A DNA stretch of 64,000 nucleotides from positions 9,399,664 to 9,463,663 of the forward strand of contig CM049315.1 of NCBI GenBank assembly GCA_026874595.1. The letters are read 5' to 3'. Position numbers and translations under genes: made by a program. Each line of letters begins with the position of its first letter. Position 1 is the stretch's first letter. This document shows positions 39,766-53,480 of the stretch, in pieces. The notes beneath the pieces were generated by a model. The model was not told the DNA's origin and did no database searches. It saw only the letters and a program-made list of their open reading frames with translations. This DNA comes from Sipunculus nudus (lineage: Eukaryota; Annelida; Sipuncula; Golfingiida; Sipunculidae).

Positions 39766-40783
39766 TAGTTCCTTTAGCTCTAGAAATGAAATAAGACTTA
39801 TTCCTGGTAAGTGTAACATAAGTCAGTAATTTCGTGTTCATCGACAGTTAATATCATTGCGTTAGATCAGTCCATTTTAATTTTTCTAACTGTACATATA
39901 AACTCATGTGAATATTGGAAATATAAAAAATGGAACAATCCATTTAAAGTATACGCACAAGGTGGTATTTACACTTCGATATGCTTAAATAATGCTCTGT
40001 TTTCCTGCACATGATATTTATGCATATGCATACATAGGGAGAAACAGAAATATAAGAAATCCTAAACGTGCTGTATCTAAAGAAATATAAGTATTCTTTG
40101 TCTTTAGCTATGTAAATATTCCTTGTCGTGCGGTATTCTTTACGTTAAACTGAAATATGTAGTTGTAGCAAATCGTAATATGTACGCAGTGGTTGAAAAT
40201 CGTGAAAATTGCAGGTGCGGAAGAAACCTCTGTCCCATGCAATATCTTTCACTGAAATATTTAATCGTTCTTTTTGCTTAAAAATCTGTATCCCTCGCAT
40301 GTTGCGGGCTTGAGATTTTCAATTTACATCAACATACTTCCTTCCTTTTTTGTAGTCCCTCAAACTAGATGCCATCAAAGTAATCCTTCAGAAAAACACA
40401 TCGAAAATCGTCGTTCTAGCTGAATACAACCAAACTCAAGGTCTACAGAAGTACATATGGTTTAACGAAGCTGCTTGAGCTGGTCTAATCATAAAGGTCA
40501 CGTGGTATACATAACAAATATGATTAGAATTTCTTTTTCCTGAAAGTAAAATTACATACCATGCATTAAAATGACACATTTCCTGGACGTTCAAATCCAT
40601 AGGGTACATAATATTTATTTATATAAAGAAAATATAGATAAAAATTGCAATAAAATATTAAGATATATAGAAGAGATTGTGGTATCAAAGAGCATGTACA
40701 TCACATTCCTGGAGACTTGGAAGGATTGCCCTGCCCTCCTCCAGTCATTTTTTAAAGGTACAAATTAAGTATTCATTTTCTTA
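35336..40783. other. Gene-poor region between SLC22 copy C and the P2X gene
   Basis: 5.4 kb with no supportable exon. Open frames at 36494-36790 (-), 37160-37348 (+) and 39447-39794 (+, mostly TA repeat read as IY) lack family similarity or splice context. Promoter elements for copy C should lie just above 35335, but none was recognised. Confidence 0.45.
39696..39760. repeat. (TA)n microsatellite
   Basis: About 65 bp of uninterrupted AT. Confidence 0.95.
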
Positions 40784-40789
40784 TTTATT
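40784..40789 (-). terminator. Candidate poly(A) signal of the P2X gene
   Basis: AATAAA on the minus strand, about 157 bp past the stop codon at 40946-40948. Confidence 0.45.
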
Positions 40790-40945
40790 TTTCGGATGTA
40801 GTCAAAGTAGATTAAAGATTTAATGTCATCTATATTCAAAAGTATTTGAAACCTAGGATAAATGATTAATAGCAGTCACATCATTAAAATGTACAGAACA
40901 AGAATTCAAATTTTACATTAGGACTTGGTTTGGTATCTTATCAGT

Positions 40946-43900
40946 TTACTCGCTTCGCTCTTCTCCCTTCTGTTTACGCTGTGCTGTTTCATCACTATCA
41001 GGACCGTGGGCTGGAGATCTGCGTTATGAATTAACATGATGTAAAGAAATCAGCATAGCCTATATACTTGATAAATTTATATAAAGCATCAATTGAAAGC
41101 TGAATAATCATTAGCTTCAAAAGGAAAATATGTCTACTATAAAAAAAGTCAAGCTACTAATTTTATGACCTAAATTTAACTCGGCTACATAAACACACCC
41201 AATAAACCTAAAATTTTTTGCTATATACCTAGCCCCTTAAATAATACCTAAAATGCAGACAACTTAAATCTTATTACTGGTCTCCCATTTTTTACATCTT
41301 AATATGAGAAGTATATCCGACAACAGGTCTCACTCTCTCTCATTAACAAAAAAAGAAAAAGAAAACCTTTTGCGACCAGCCTTTCCCTTCGTGCTCCTAG
41401 AACCTCGCACTGATCTGTGTTCAACCTCCCTCGAAAATGTAGCCCTGTACGGGGGATATCATTGTTTATTATACTGAAATTTATTGATTAATTAATTCAC
41501 ACAAGTAAGGCTTGTTTTTGTTATACATAAGGAATTGTTCCTGCGAGAGCAAGCAGACATTACTTATTAGTTTCTATTCCTGTTTTACAAAACATAATAG
41601 AAAAATGATATTAAACCAATTAACGTTTTTACCAAACCAAAAAAAAAAATCTAAAATACCTTTGTATATTTGGAATTGTATAATTCCTATTGTATATTTG
41701 GAAGATGGAATATTTAAGTGAATTGTATGGATTTTTAAATAAACAGTCGGTTAGTTATACCTAGGTTTAGCGGAATTGTCTTCAATTTTATCACGAATTA
41801 ACATTCGCTGCAATAGCGCCTCCTGGAGGAAAGGCAGATCATCGTCCAGATCTATCCAGCCCTCAAATCCTCGTTCCTTATACAGGTACTGTACATCAAT
41901 CGCTTTCTCATCTAGCCTAAAATCCTGTGATATGTATTTCATGATGTCCTTCCTGCGCCTTGAAGACAGTACCAGTCTCTTCCTTCCTCTGTATGTCGCA
42001 ATAATTTTCATTTGACCTACAAATAACTATATAACTAAATAACTTTTTAATCACTCAATCAACCAATCAATCAATCAGTCAAGCATATGAAGAATAACCT
42101 ATTTACACATGACTGATTTTGAGACATATGATTTTATAATGTAGTAAACTGAATGATTAATTATATATTATAAGCCGTAGTATATCGTCCATCCTATTTT
42201 GTTTTGGTAACTGAAAGATTTATTCTGTGAAATATAATTTTACCGTATGTACATTATCAGAAACAAATGGCGAATATCTATCGCTTAGGAAAATGCTAGA
42301 TTATGTTGAAATTTAATTTTCCCTTGTTACATTTTGTCCCATCTTTAATGGAAACATAATTGTATGATAGTTTTTCTTGATAGATACATCCAAACTCTAA
42401 CTAATGAATTTTTGATAGTTATGTAACTGCATGTCATCTATGTATATAAAATTTTACTGTCTTTCAACAGTACCATGAGATTTACTGCGGGGACTGCCAT
42501 TATTTCCGGTATCGTTTCCCCCCTGCTCTTCTGTACATATCTCCTCTCCTCGTGTACGGATCGCAACGCTGACCTGGCTCTCCGATGTAACATCTTCTGA
42601 GACCTGATTCTCTTTACTGTTATTGGATAACATAAAATTATATATGTTAATGCGAAGAATATATGAAACTGTTTTTCTTTTTAAGTAATCGAATCGGTTG
42701 AATTTTTAAAAACAATTTGAATGAACTTATATTTTTATTTGGTAAATATGCGACTTTAGTTGTTTTGATCGTGGTAAGACACTGTCACCGACTCTTGATT
42801 TCCAAACCCTAACAAAATTTACTGTTTAGTCTGAGAAATAAAGCCGTTGGGTTAATCAAGGTACTACTGGGGAGAAATGGAAGAAAATTTAGGGAGATTA
42901 TCAATTTCAGTATATTGTTAGCCGACAATGTACTTGCCACTAGTTCATTTATCAATATTTTTTCTCTCCAAACTTTTTCTGATTTTCTCTCGCATTTTCG
43001 CCCGTATTTATTCTTGTATTTTGAGTGAATTATGGCGATGAACTGAACCCATTCCTTCTTTGAAATTAGAATTGACATGATTGGGACATACCTTATATTC
43101 TTTCCCGATAGTTGTATCCTTATGATGTGTCTGTCTGTTGTACTCAGGAATGACAAATCATTTATTTTAATATCGATGACAGAATCTTTGCTAGAACCAC
43201 ACTTGTACAAACACTGAATATCTGCATGCTTAGGCAGTTTAAATTTTTTCTTTGCAATTCCCTTGATACCATCTGTTGTTGGGTGTATATTCACCAATTT
43301 TCTCTTCTGTTTATATTCAAGGCAGAGCTTTCTTTTATCTAAAAAGAATACACGGAAATATCACACAGGCACCAGACCAATGTGTTTTGTTACTCATACC
43401 AGTTTTTTTTTTAGTAAATTAGTGTTTAAATTCCTGTTAGTGTGTTATCAGAAGGGAATAAATAATGTGATTCATGCTGAAATGTCCAATACGGGTCGTA
43501 TGTTACTATTGACAACTTCGAAGATATCTTACCATCTCTTACAGTCTTATTAAAGTAAAATCGCTTTTATTGTTTGTTCCAAAAAGATAAGTAATATAAT
43601 AGTTTATTATTATTTCCACATGTTAGAATTCTATTCAAATATTATAAGTAATTACTATATTTATCTGGCTAATATTACTGTTGTCATGTAATTTACATCA
43701 ACCCTCAAACACATTCATCTTGTAAAGAGATCCTTCGGAAAAATAATAATGTAACAACTAATGTAATGGTTTTTTATAGGTTATACATCATTAAAGATAG
43801 AAACACTCGAAATTCTTTGTTACAATACAGATCACCTGACAGCATTCATAACAGCAAGTCTATTTATCTTCGAATTTATTCATGTGTCAAACTTAAAAGC

Positions 43901-46900
43901 ATATACATTTTCTCTATGTCAAAAATGCACTCTAACAAAAATTATTTATTATGCTTTATGTGGTCAATTACGTAAGGCCTCAGAACTGTCTCAAGCGTAT
44001 TTGGAAAATAATAATTGTTTTTAATGTTTTCTAAATTGTTGTTGCTCAGGGGTCACTTGACCAGTACATATTCGGAACAAAATAGTTTCTCACAATGTGG
44101 AGTATAGAATACTGGGAGTGTCAACAAATGGTTGATTTTTTTTTATGATTTTATACAAAATCTTAATCTTTACAAAAAATTTTAAACTTTCTCACCAATT
44201 GTGTTTAAAACATTCCATTTTCAACAAATAAAGTTTAAAATTTTGCTATTAATTTTCTTTTTATTTCTTCCTACATTTGATGAAAAGCTTCTATTGATGA
44301 CAATTGAAGAAATTTATAAAACAAGGACTATATTCATGTAAATTTCTAACTTAAATCCCCTGTATTATCATAATTTTGACAGTTAACAATCACATTACAA
44401 GTTTTGCGACTTTATATCCAAATTTAGCATGATGTCCAGTATTTTCTTTATCTATTGAAGGTATCCTGGAAGAAACAAGTTTTTTTAAGTCAAATTTTAA
44501 AAGGTATTTAGAAATTTATAACATTTTGATACTGTCAAGTAGTATTAGAAAATCCAAGTGTGTTAGGGCGAAAGTTTGTAAAGTATGCATGGTAAACTGA
44601 AACAGTGGTTACAGGTACTCCTGAGATAGTTCTGAGACCTTAACAGCATATCCCTTAAATCTACACGGGCATTACATATCAAGTTGCATGTGTCTATGAA
44701 GAAATAATATATACTCACCTCCAGAAGACCACTGAGAAACTTTGCTGTTAAAAAAGACCAACTTGATTGTTATATGTTTAAATAATTCAGAGTATTACAT
44801 TTATCATCCATATCGTACTGTTTTAAAATTCGGCATATTCATGAGGCATAGGGTGCAAATAGATGAACAAATATAGCTTACGAATTCAAATAAATATAAA
44901 ATCATTTAAAAGCATTGATCATTAGAAATAGTTAAATTGTATAAGTAAAGTAAATAGAATAAATTCGGACCTGGAACGAAATTTCTTCACAGTCGCTCCA
45001 ACGTAAAAAATCTTAATACAATTACATATTTTTTTTGTTGCAAATTACATATTTGGTATTTTGTCTAATTTATTCACATCTTTTGCAAAGCTTTTTCCTT
45101 CTAATTACAAATATATACAAATAATAACAATAATAATCATTATAATAATAATATCAAGAAGAATAAGAATGATTATTACATTTTTGGTGGTGATTCTTCT
45201 CCTTGTTCTCCTGCGACTACCTCATCCCTGTCAAGCCACATACATACATATATACATATATATATGTACATATATAGGTATATATATGTATATGTAAATA
45301 TGAATATAATATTATGTGTTTTTACATATTTGACTGCGGCCCCTATTCTCCTGCGAGTTTCCACAACGGACGATGAGCTATATCGGACACTCTTCTTGTG
45401 GTTCCTTTTCTATCAATATTATGAAACTTATAAAACAAAGTATTTGAATTTTCCTGAGCCATCGCGGGTGACGGGTGCGTAACACATACTCACGGGTTTG
45501 CATCTGATAAAACCTTGATGTTCTGTATATTCCATTCATAAAAACAAGGCGAGTATCTGTCCAGAACCAACCAGCTGCTAAAATCATCAATTTCTTTCCA
45601 ATATCTGACGTCATCATCACGAACCTCGTCAAATTCCGCCCTGATCTTCTTCATGACGTCATCAAAATTCCGACGAGCTTCCAATAGTACACTTCTTTGA
45701 TGACTGGTTACAATTAAGAGCATGCTCTCTAGAAAATGTCAAAGATAAGCACAGTTTTTCATTTCTGGGCACGATTTATTTAAAAAAGCAAACTAGGTAA
45801 AAATATTGAGCGGTAACACAGGGATATATTACATTGAACTGGGTCGTTCTCATAAATGTAAAATAATATCCGGTAAAGTGTAAATATATGGCTTACCTCG
45901 CTTTGAACCAATAGGCCACGTCGTAATGTGAAAGAGATTATCGCGATATTCATGTCCTAACATATTTTGCAGTTTACATACATGGTTAAATCTAGCCTTG
46001 AAGTCGACTGATAAGAATTCAAGGATATGAAAAGAATTTAAATAAATCCATTAATCTTATTCTTTATGTCGTGGGTCGTACATGTATATCCGACAAGAAG
46101 ACTTAAAAGCGCCTCCCACCTGAGTCATTGCAGCATGATGATTTTTGGAGACAGTTACATTCCCAGCAGGTGCTGTGTATGTTCCTGCTGCAGCCCGTAT
46201 CGCCTATCCTGTTAATCACAGATGTTCTTTATATCATTAAAATGAAAGAAAGAATAATATATGTCCGAACTTGGACAACGGATATGGGAAAATATTTTCT
46301 ACGGTTTATCTCTAAGCCTATGTCTCTAAACCAATCAGATACCTCAGAAACCTTCATTCTCAATATTTGAATCTATCCAAAATCCAAATGGGTTTGCTAT
46401 GCCAAGAGTACATTATATAAAGCAGAAGTGGCATGGGTAACCTGGACCCATATCCGACGCAGCGTCATGTCATAAACTCGCTATCCGAGGAAATCTCGAG
46501 AACTGGGGAATCCTGGAATCCCGCCCATTCCTCAATTTCATTCCTCAAATCGAGACAGCAAACGCATTATTAAGGTTAAGTGCTTCATACAGTGTATTTA
46601 TTATCTTATTCCTTGCGAGTATTTTGGCAGGATAAGAACATCTAGTATTCCTTTCTATGTTATAGCCCGGTAAGTTTTATGCATGTCTATCGACCATAAA
46701 TAACAAATTATGGGTTAGTGTTAGAATCTTAAAAATTCGATAAACATACGGCAGGTCGACTTCTGTGTAAAGCTCATTTTCTTTCTCATCTTTCGATCCA
46801 TTAATGCAACAACAGCCAACCAGGAAGGCGATGACACCAAATATCTATAAATATGAACCAGAAACTGACAATATTCCAAAAGAACCAATATCCGACTAAT

Positions 46901-47789
46901 ATTCATCTAAAGCTTTATAAAAGTGCTTTACTGAGGAACATAAATACGATCTTAAGGTAGATTAATTAAACCAACGTCATATATCATTACATTTATTGCC
47001 AACAAATTACGACGTATTTTCAAGCGATGAAAAGGTTCATATTATCTGCCTGACTAAATAATATATGGTCGTTGATTGCGAAACCCAGAATCAAATTTAA
47101 TTAAAAAAATTACGTGTATATAAAGGCGCCAGGTCCTAATAAAGACTTCATAGAATTTTCGCATCTGGTTATTGATTTATTTCTAATGGTAAATATGATT
47201 AAACATACTGATTTAATGCAGTAGTGATTAATTGAAATATAATCACATTAAAATTTAAATTAAATAAAAGTACAATTCAATTTTAATAGAAGTAAAATGA
47301 CTCACTCCCATGGCATAGGCAAGCAGCGCCCCGAGTTCGAAAAAAGTTTGTATGGCATCAAACTGGCGGCCTTCACCGGTTACTGTGACTAGGAAGCGAA
47401 TGCCATAAGCTTTTATAAGCATCCGTTTGTGCTTCCCGTTTTCAAAATAATTGTAGGCAAATCTGTAAAACAAATATGCAAACATGACGTTCACTTTTTT
47501 TTTCAATCCTACTTTAATCAAATCCAACTATACAATAAAAATTAAATATTTCAAACTTGCATTTCCTTTAATCTATTTGACATCGAATTATCATTTAAAC
47601 AGAAAATTCTAATGCAAGACCTAAGCTGATCATGATTGAATTTATGTTAGTTTTTCATTTTACTGCTTTAAATATTATAGGCTACAACAAGCAATCCTTT
47701 TGAGGCATCTTCAAACGATTTATTTCCCGGTATTATACCTAATGAAAGTATAAGATTTGACCAAAATTCATTTTCTATCTGAACAATAG

Positions 47790-47856
<67 letters not shown>

Positions 47857-47887
47857 CACTTAATTGCGATTGTATGGACAAAATAAC

Positions 47888-47935
<48 letters not shown>

Positions 47936-48002
47936 TATGTACATTTTTTCTAAAAACTTCTCACTGTCTTCATCAGTATCTCAATTGCGATTGTATGGAA
48001 AA

Positions 48003-48044
<42 letters not shown>

Positions 48045-50412
48045 TTTGTCCAAACAATTGCATTGTAGTGCTAAATATGATTATATATAAATATATATAT
48101 TTATATATACATCTATCTATTTACATATCGAGAGAGAGAGAGAGAGATGTATGAGCAGCCATGCTACAAATTCGCTGTGCCGACACATGTAGTAGGTGAG
48201 ACCATCACTACCATGTCGTCACTTCGCCGGTTCCTATAAAAGTGTAAAAATACACAGAGGGGTTTGGGATCTGTCGTAGCTTAGTGGTTAAAGCAGCCGA
48301 CCGGAAATCGGCAGATCATGGTTTCGTTCCCATCGGCAGTGAACCGACTTTTCTGGGTATTCTAGTTCCATCTCTATATATAATGAACCAGCATGGCTAT
48401 TCATACCTCTCTCTCTCTCTCATAATGTGATTGATTAAAATGTTGGCGTTTATATCTCTCCTCTGTTTTTATTCATTCACTGTTTTGAGCCAGCACCCAC
48501 AGAATTTAGAAATGTTATATTTTTATTGGGATGCACCGTGTTGGACATTATCGGAATTATTGTAAATAATGTGTATGGCTGGGGCCTCCATAATGGATCT
48601 CATACCTGAAGTTCAATCCAGCCGTTTTCGGATATTTTTTATCATCTAAGCGGTTTATTATATACTCGTGTTCACAAGTATCATCGTCAAAATCACACTT
48701 CCAGTGGATTCGTATCGATATGACCCCTCCCTGGTACATAATAAAATTTTACATTTATGATTTTTTACTTAGTTTTATTATTTACTTAGTATTATTTATA
48801 ATGTCTCATTTAAGATTATACATAATATATCCTTGTGCACAACACACTATTCATTATAACTAATTGTACGATAAATGTAAAAAGATAAACATTTAAACTT
48901 AGGCTATTAGTTCCAAAATATAGTAAAAATAATACAACGTAGAGCTCGATAAAGTTGAGCCTCCATTGTCTTGTAGAATAATTTATTCTATCTTTCCAGA
49001 TAGATTCTCATTACTTCAAACTTAATATAGATTTTAATATATATATAAGCTAAAACGTGTTGCACAAATATATATAAATAATTTATAATGACATATTCTG
49101 ATGTAATAAGCCTAACCTTAACAGCGATGGTGTCATAGTCCTCGCCAGCAGCCCGGACCAGTGTTCCTACATCAAACACCGGGCAGTATTGTCTCCGGGG
49201 ATGTCCAGCTGCATACGTACAGTTTTCTAAAAACTCCTCACTGTCTTCATCATGTACAATGTTCCTCCTGTGTCATGTTAACAGACCGCGCGAGAAATAC
49301 ACGTTCATATTTGTGTATGGTTACTTTTTCTTTAACAAATATACAGTATACAAACAGTAACACTATACGATAACAAGACAATTAATATAGAAGAAACGTG
49401 ATTACAAAAAGTACAATAACTGTAGAAGCTACTAAAGACCTGCTTGTACAATGTAACAGTATAGATAAATTGCGTTTACTTTCCCATTTTAATAATTTTA
49501 ATTTTAATGCTGGTAAAATTAGGCTATGTAGTCCAAACTTTAAAATTTAATTATTTCCTAGTATGGTTTGTGAAATGTTTCAATTTTATTTTGGGCATAG
49601 GACATACTCCTTATATGCACATTCTGAATTTCATGGATCTGTGCGACTATTATGATGGCGGGGGGGGGGGGGGGGGGGGAGACAACCCACAGCTACACGG
49701 AAAGAAATAGTACTTTGTCACCCCCTTCCTAAAAGTGACGGGAACACGACCCCTTTGAAACAAGGTTCATGGCAGTTTTCTTATATTATGTAATAACTAA
49801 GTTTGGTGCACAGCATTGCTTAACTACACTTCTCAATTGTGATGACTAAAAGTCATTGCCAGAAGATATATGAGTTTTAGGAAGAAACGATGCTACTGCG
49901 TCACCAACTATCCTTGTATGCTGTTCTGATGATTTGGAAAGTTAAAAAGGACAGGTTTATTTCTTAACTACATATAATTTCTGTTATGGTTTGGTTGAGG
50001 AAAAGGGATGTTGCCTATTACCCACAATTTCTCACATGAATATAACGTTGTTTCTTAACTGTAATTTTTTTTTTAATGACTTTTTACATTTTCTAAAGCC
50101 TGAAAATTTGCTAATTACATTTATAAATTTCCGCAGTTGTTTCTTTGATAAAAGATACTGCATCGGTAAATTTCTTATCAGACTGACCATGATTAAATGC
50201 CGCCATATGGCATCATATAAAAAAATAAACGATACAGGTACTGCAGGATGTATGTACATTCACACATACATATTTTTGTGGCCAATATAATAAGTGCCAG
50301 GCCGTTTTTACCTCCGTTGGTTGAATCGTGGGAAGAGGACATTGTTCCGTAATTGAACTTGGAAATTCCTTGATTCCAACAGAGCTGCACTACCGTTGCT
50401 GTGAAGAATAAT

Positions 50413-50509
<97 letters not shown>

Positions 50510-53426
50510 GTAAGCTCTTATTTGAATAAGCGCATTTTCACTTGATAGTATGGTAACATAATTCGTTAAAATTCTAAAATCTATATAAATTTAGATTATT
50601 AATTGAAGATCGGTAAAATGTTTTATTCATTTATCAATTGAATGAATGTAGGTACATGAATATATTTAAGTGTATATATTTACATTGGCAGTTTGTCCAA
50701 TTCTACGGGGCACCACGCTCTGACTTCACACACACTAATGTTGGGGTTCATCGTCGAAGGTATACATTTGCCAGTTTTGATCCCTGAAACGACGAGAGAA
50801 ATCTTAGTTCTGGATGAAGACACGAAAACTGTGTGCCAGAAAACATGATTCAAATCTATATTTTTCGAGATACCTGGAAATTCCAGTATATCATAAAATA
50901 CTTATATGTACCGTACCATGCATTATGGTTTCGCCATGTGTACACGTGTTGTTGCTGTCACACAACGCACCGGTTACATCGGGATCCTGTGAACAATAAT
51001 TTCACGTGAAATATTTCAAATACTAGTACTTGATATTTTTTATCAGTGTTTCTCTCATCAGGGTTTACGTTTTAACTCTACAAAACAACCCAGAAAATAT
51101 AGGGGTAAATACTGGTAACAATCAACGATTATCAAGAGACGATATTTATATGTACTTGTTTGACTGGCTGATAAATTGTATTTTGACGATTTATAGATAT
51201 TAGTATACATTTTGAGCGAAAAAGAGATTTACAGTTAAAAATCCATGTAATCTTGCCCAAGCTCTCTATAGGTCTTATTTTTATGAGGTTGTGGGGGGGG
51301 GGGGGGGGGTAGCCGACATGTCAGCGACGATTTTTAGGATTTTAACACATTTACAGACTTGAATGGTTCAGCTAAACATAATTGCCAAGAACAATTTTGA
51401 TTTTGATGGCAATCTGCCTAGAATTTCAATATATTTAATATTTAAAAAAAATGTTGCCATAGCATTAAAATGAAAATTTGACAAGCAGTGAAAGAATGAC
51501 AACTGTAACGATCAGTTTAACTTTAAAATTATTTGTTTGAGGTGCATGATTCCTAATCACAGACCCAATGAAAAAAATCAGAATTAACGGCCCCAGGATA
51601 GATCCCTTCTAATATTTAAGTTGTTGCAAATGAAAATGAACAGTGATTAATAAATCTTGATGTAAACATTGCCAACATTTTTCTTGTGTACACTTTCAAA
51701 GTAGGTATTCCATTAATACGTATGCGAATGCCAACAGTATGCATTAATATCGGACATGTAGTACAGAGCTGAAAAAGTAGAGAAGTCTACCATAGAGGAG
51801 TTACCGTGAGCGATCGAAGGGTGCTACATACGCATACGTGTTATTAGTGCACACGCATATATGGAATCGTAACGCAGACGTATACGCACATTTGGTATGC
51901 CACCTTAAAATATATAAAGAAGTGCCCCCTACCTTGAGGATTACATAATATAAAAAAAGGGCAAAACTAATCGGGACAATAGGGATATCGTCGTTCATCG
52001 AGGTGAGCGACATAGGAGGTTAAACTTAACATTTATCTACCCACGAACAAAATATAAAATAAAAGCAATGAGAAATAGAGATGGTTGGTGGTTAGTTAAG
52101 TTCGGTATTTAATTATTTCTACCTCTGCACAAACTCCCTGCTCTTGTTCGTGAGTGTAGATCATGTTGGTCATCACGAAGAACGCTCCATTGTCCTGTAA
52201 AATGAAGAAAAAAAGAGAGAAAGAAAAAAATATAGAATTTATTAGGTAAGCAATAAAAGAAAACAAGGCAGACATATGAAAAGGGACAATTTTATCGTGC
52301 AATCTTAAGTGTTCTTATAAAGGTATCGTTGTCTTTTTTAAATAGTATATAACAATTTAAAGGCTGGCGTTTCATGACCATTTTCCATATATAAATCATG
52401 TATCCCCGAGGGTTTGTCCTTTTTTATGGAAATAAGTGCCAGTCAAGAAGGTTATTGGTGTATTTTTTTAATAAAAATTCTTTCGTGACAACGTTCGTGG
52501 TAAACCAGCAACTGTACAGCAAGTGTTTGCTTGGCACTCGATTAAATAAGACACCTCACCTATATATAAGATCCTTAATAAGAAGGTTATGAGAAAGTTA
52601 TATATCCTATACGAAAATCAAATCATTTATACTGCAGAGGGGTGTGTAATTAAGAATATCAGTGGGCCTTGTGACCTGCATGAATAATTTTAGAAAAAGT
52701 AAAGATATAAGAAACAAAAAGGGCTGGTTTTAGGCACAGAGAGCATAAAAATGGTTATTTTCAGGAATAATTTACCAATCTTGTGCGCTATCCCCTCGGA
52801 TTTCTTCCAAATAAATAAAATAACAAATTTCGATAAAATACCCCTGTGTTATGAATTTTCACCTGTTCAGCAAAATAAATGTAATGATTTTAATGTTGTC
52901 ACCTGGTCATATGAAATTCCAATGGAAAATTTAAAATAAAAATGTAAAAAAATCGTCCTCTCGCACTAATGTCTGAAATAAAAAGTTTCTGAGGTTTACT
53001 GCCTGTGGTTGAAACAATATGTTGACGGTCGCAAGACGGTGAAAAATCAGATTTGTCAAACGAGAGAATTCAAGAAGATGAAGGTGTTGTTAGTTGCTCT
53101 TCTTTGTACTTTAGAAATACAATAGTGAATGTAACTTTTATTTAGGTTTTCTTATAACTCTTCGGTTGGACCCTCCCCTTTAATTAAATTCTGGAACCTG
53201 GAATCATGGAAGTTCAGTTAAACCATAGAAGGATCTAACCTGAGGCGGAATGATGTAGTCAGCAGAATCAAACAGCATATTGTCGACGACCTCCGCATTA
53301 GGTGAACGGAGACTTTCGTTGTATTGAGCACTGAAGTTGGTCAACGCAACTCCCTTCAGCTTTATAACGACAGCGCCCACGGGAACATCGGTAGCCTGGT
53401 AACGCTTCGACAACAGCAGAAATACC

Positions 53427-53480
<54 letters not shown>

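Noticed and set aside
45969-46010. Alternative P2X exon 11 acceptor at TTATCAG, about 20 bp upstream of the chosen one
   Set aside because: It has the better pyrimidine tract, but entry in the required phase meets a stop (TAG) within five codons; the acceptor at 45991 keeps the frame open.
48270-48340. Possible tRNA gene on the plus strand
   Set aside because: The acceptor stem does not pair and box B departs from consensus; treated as a SINE head.
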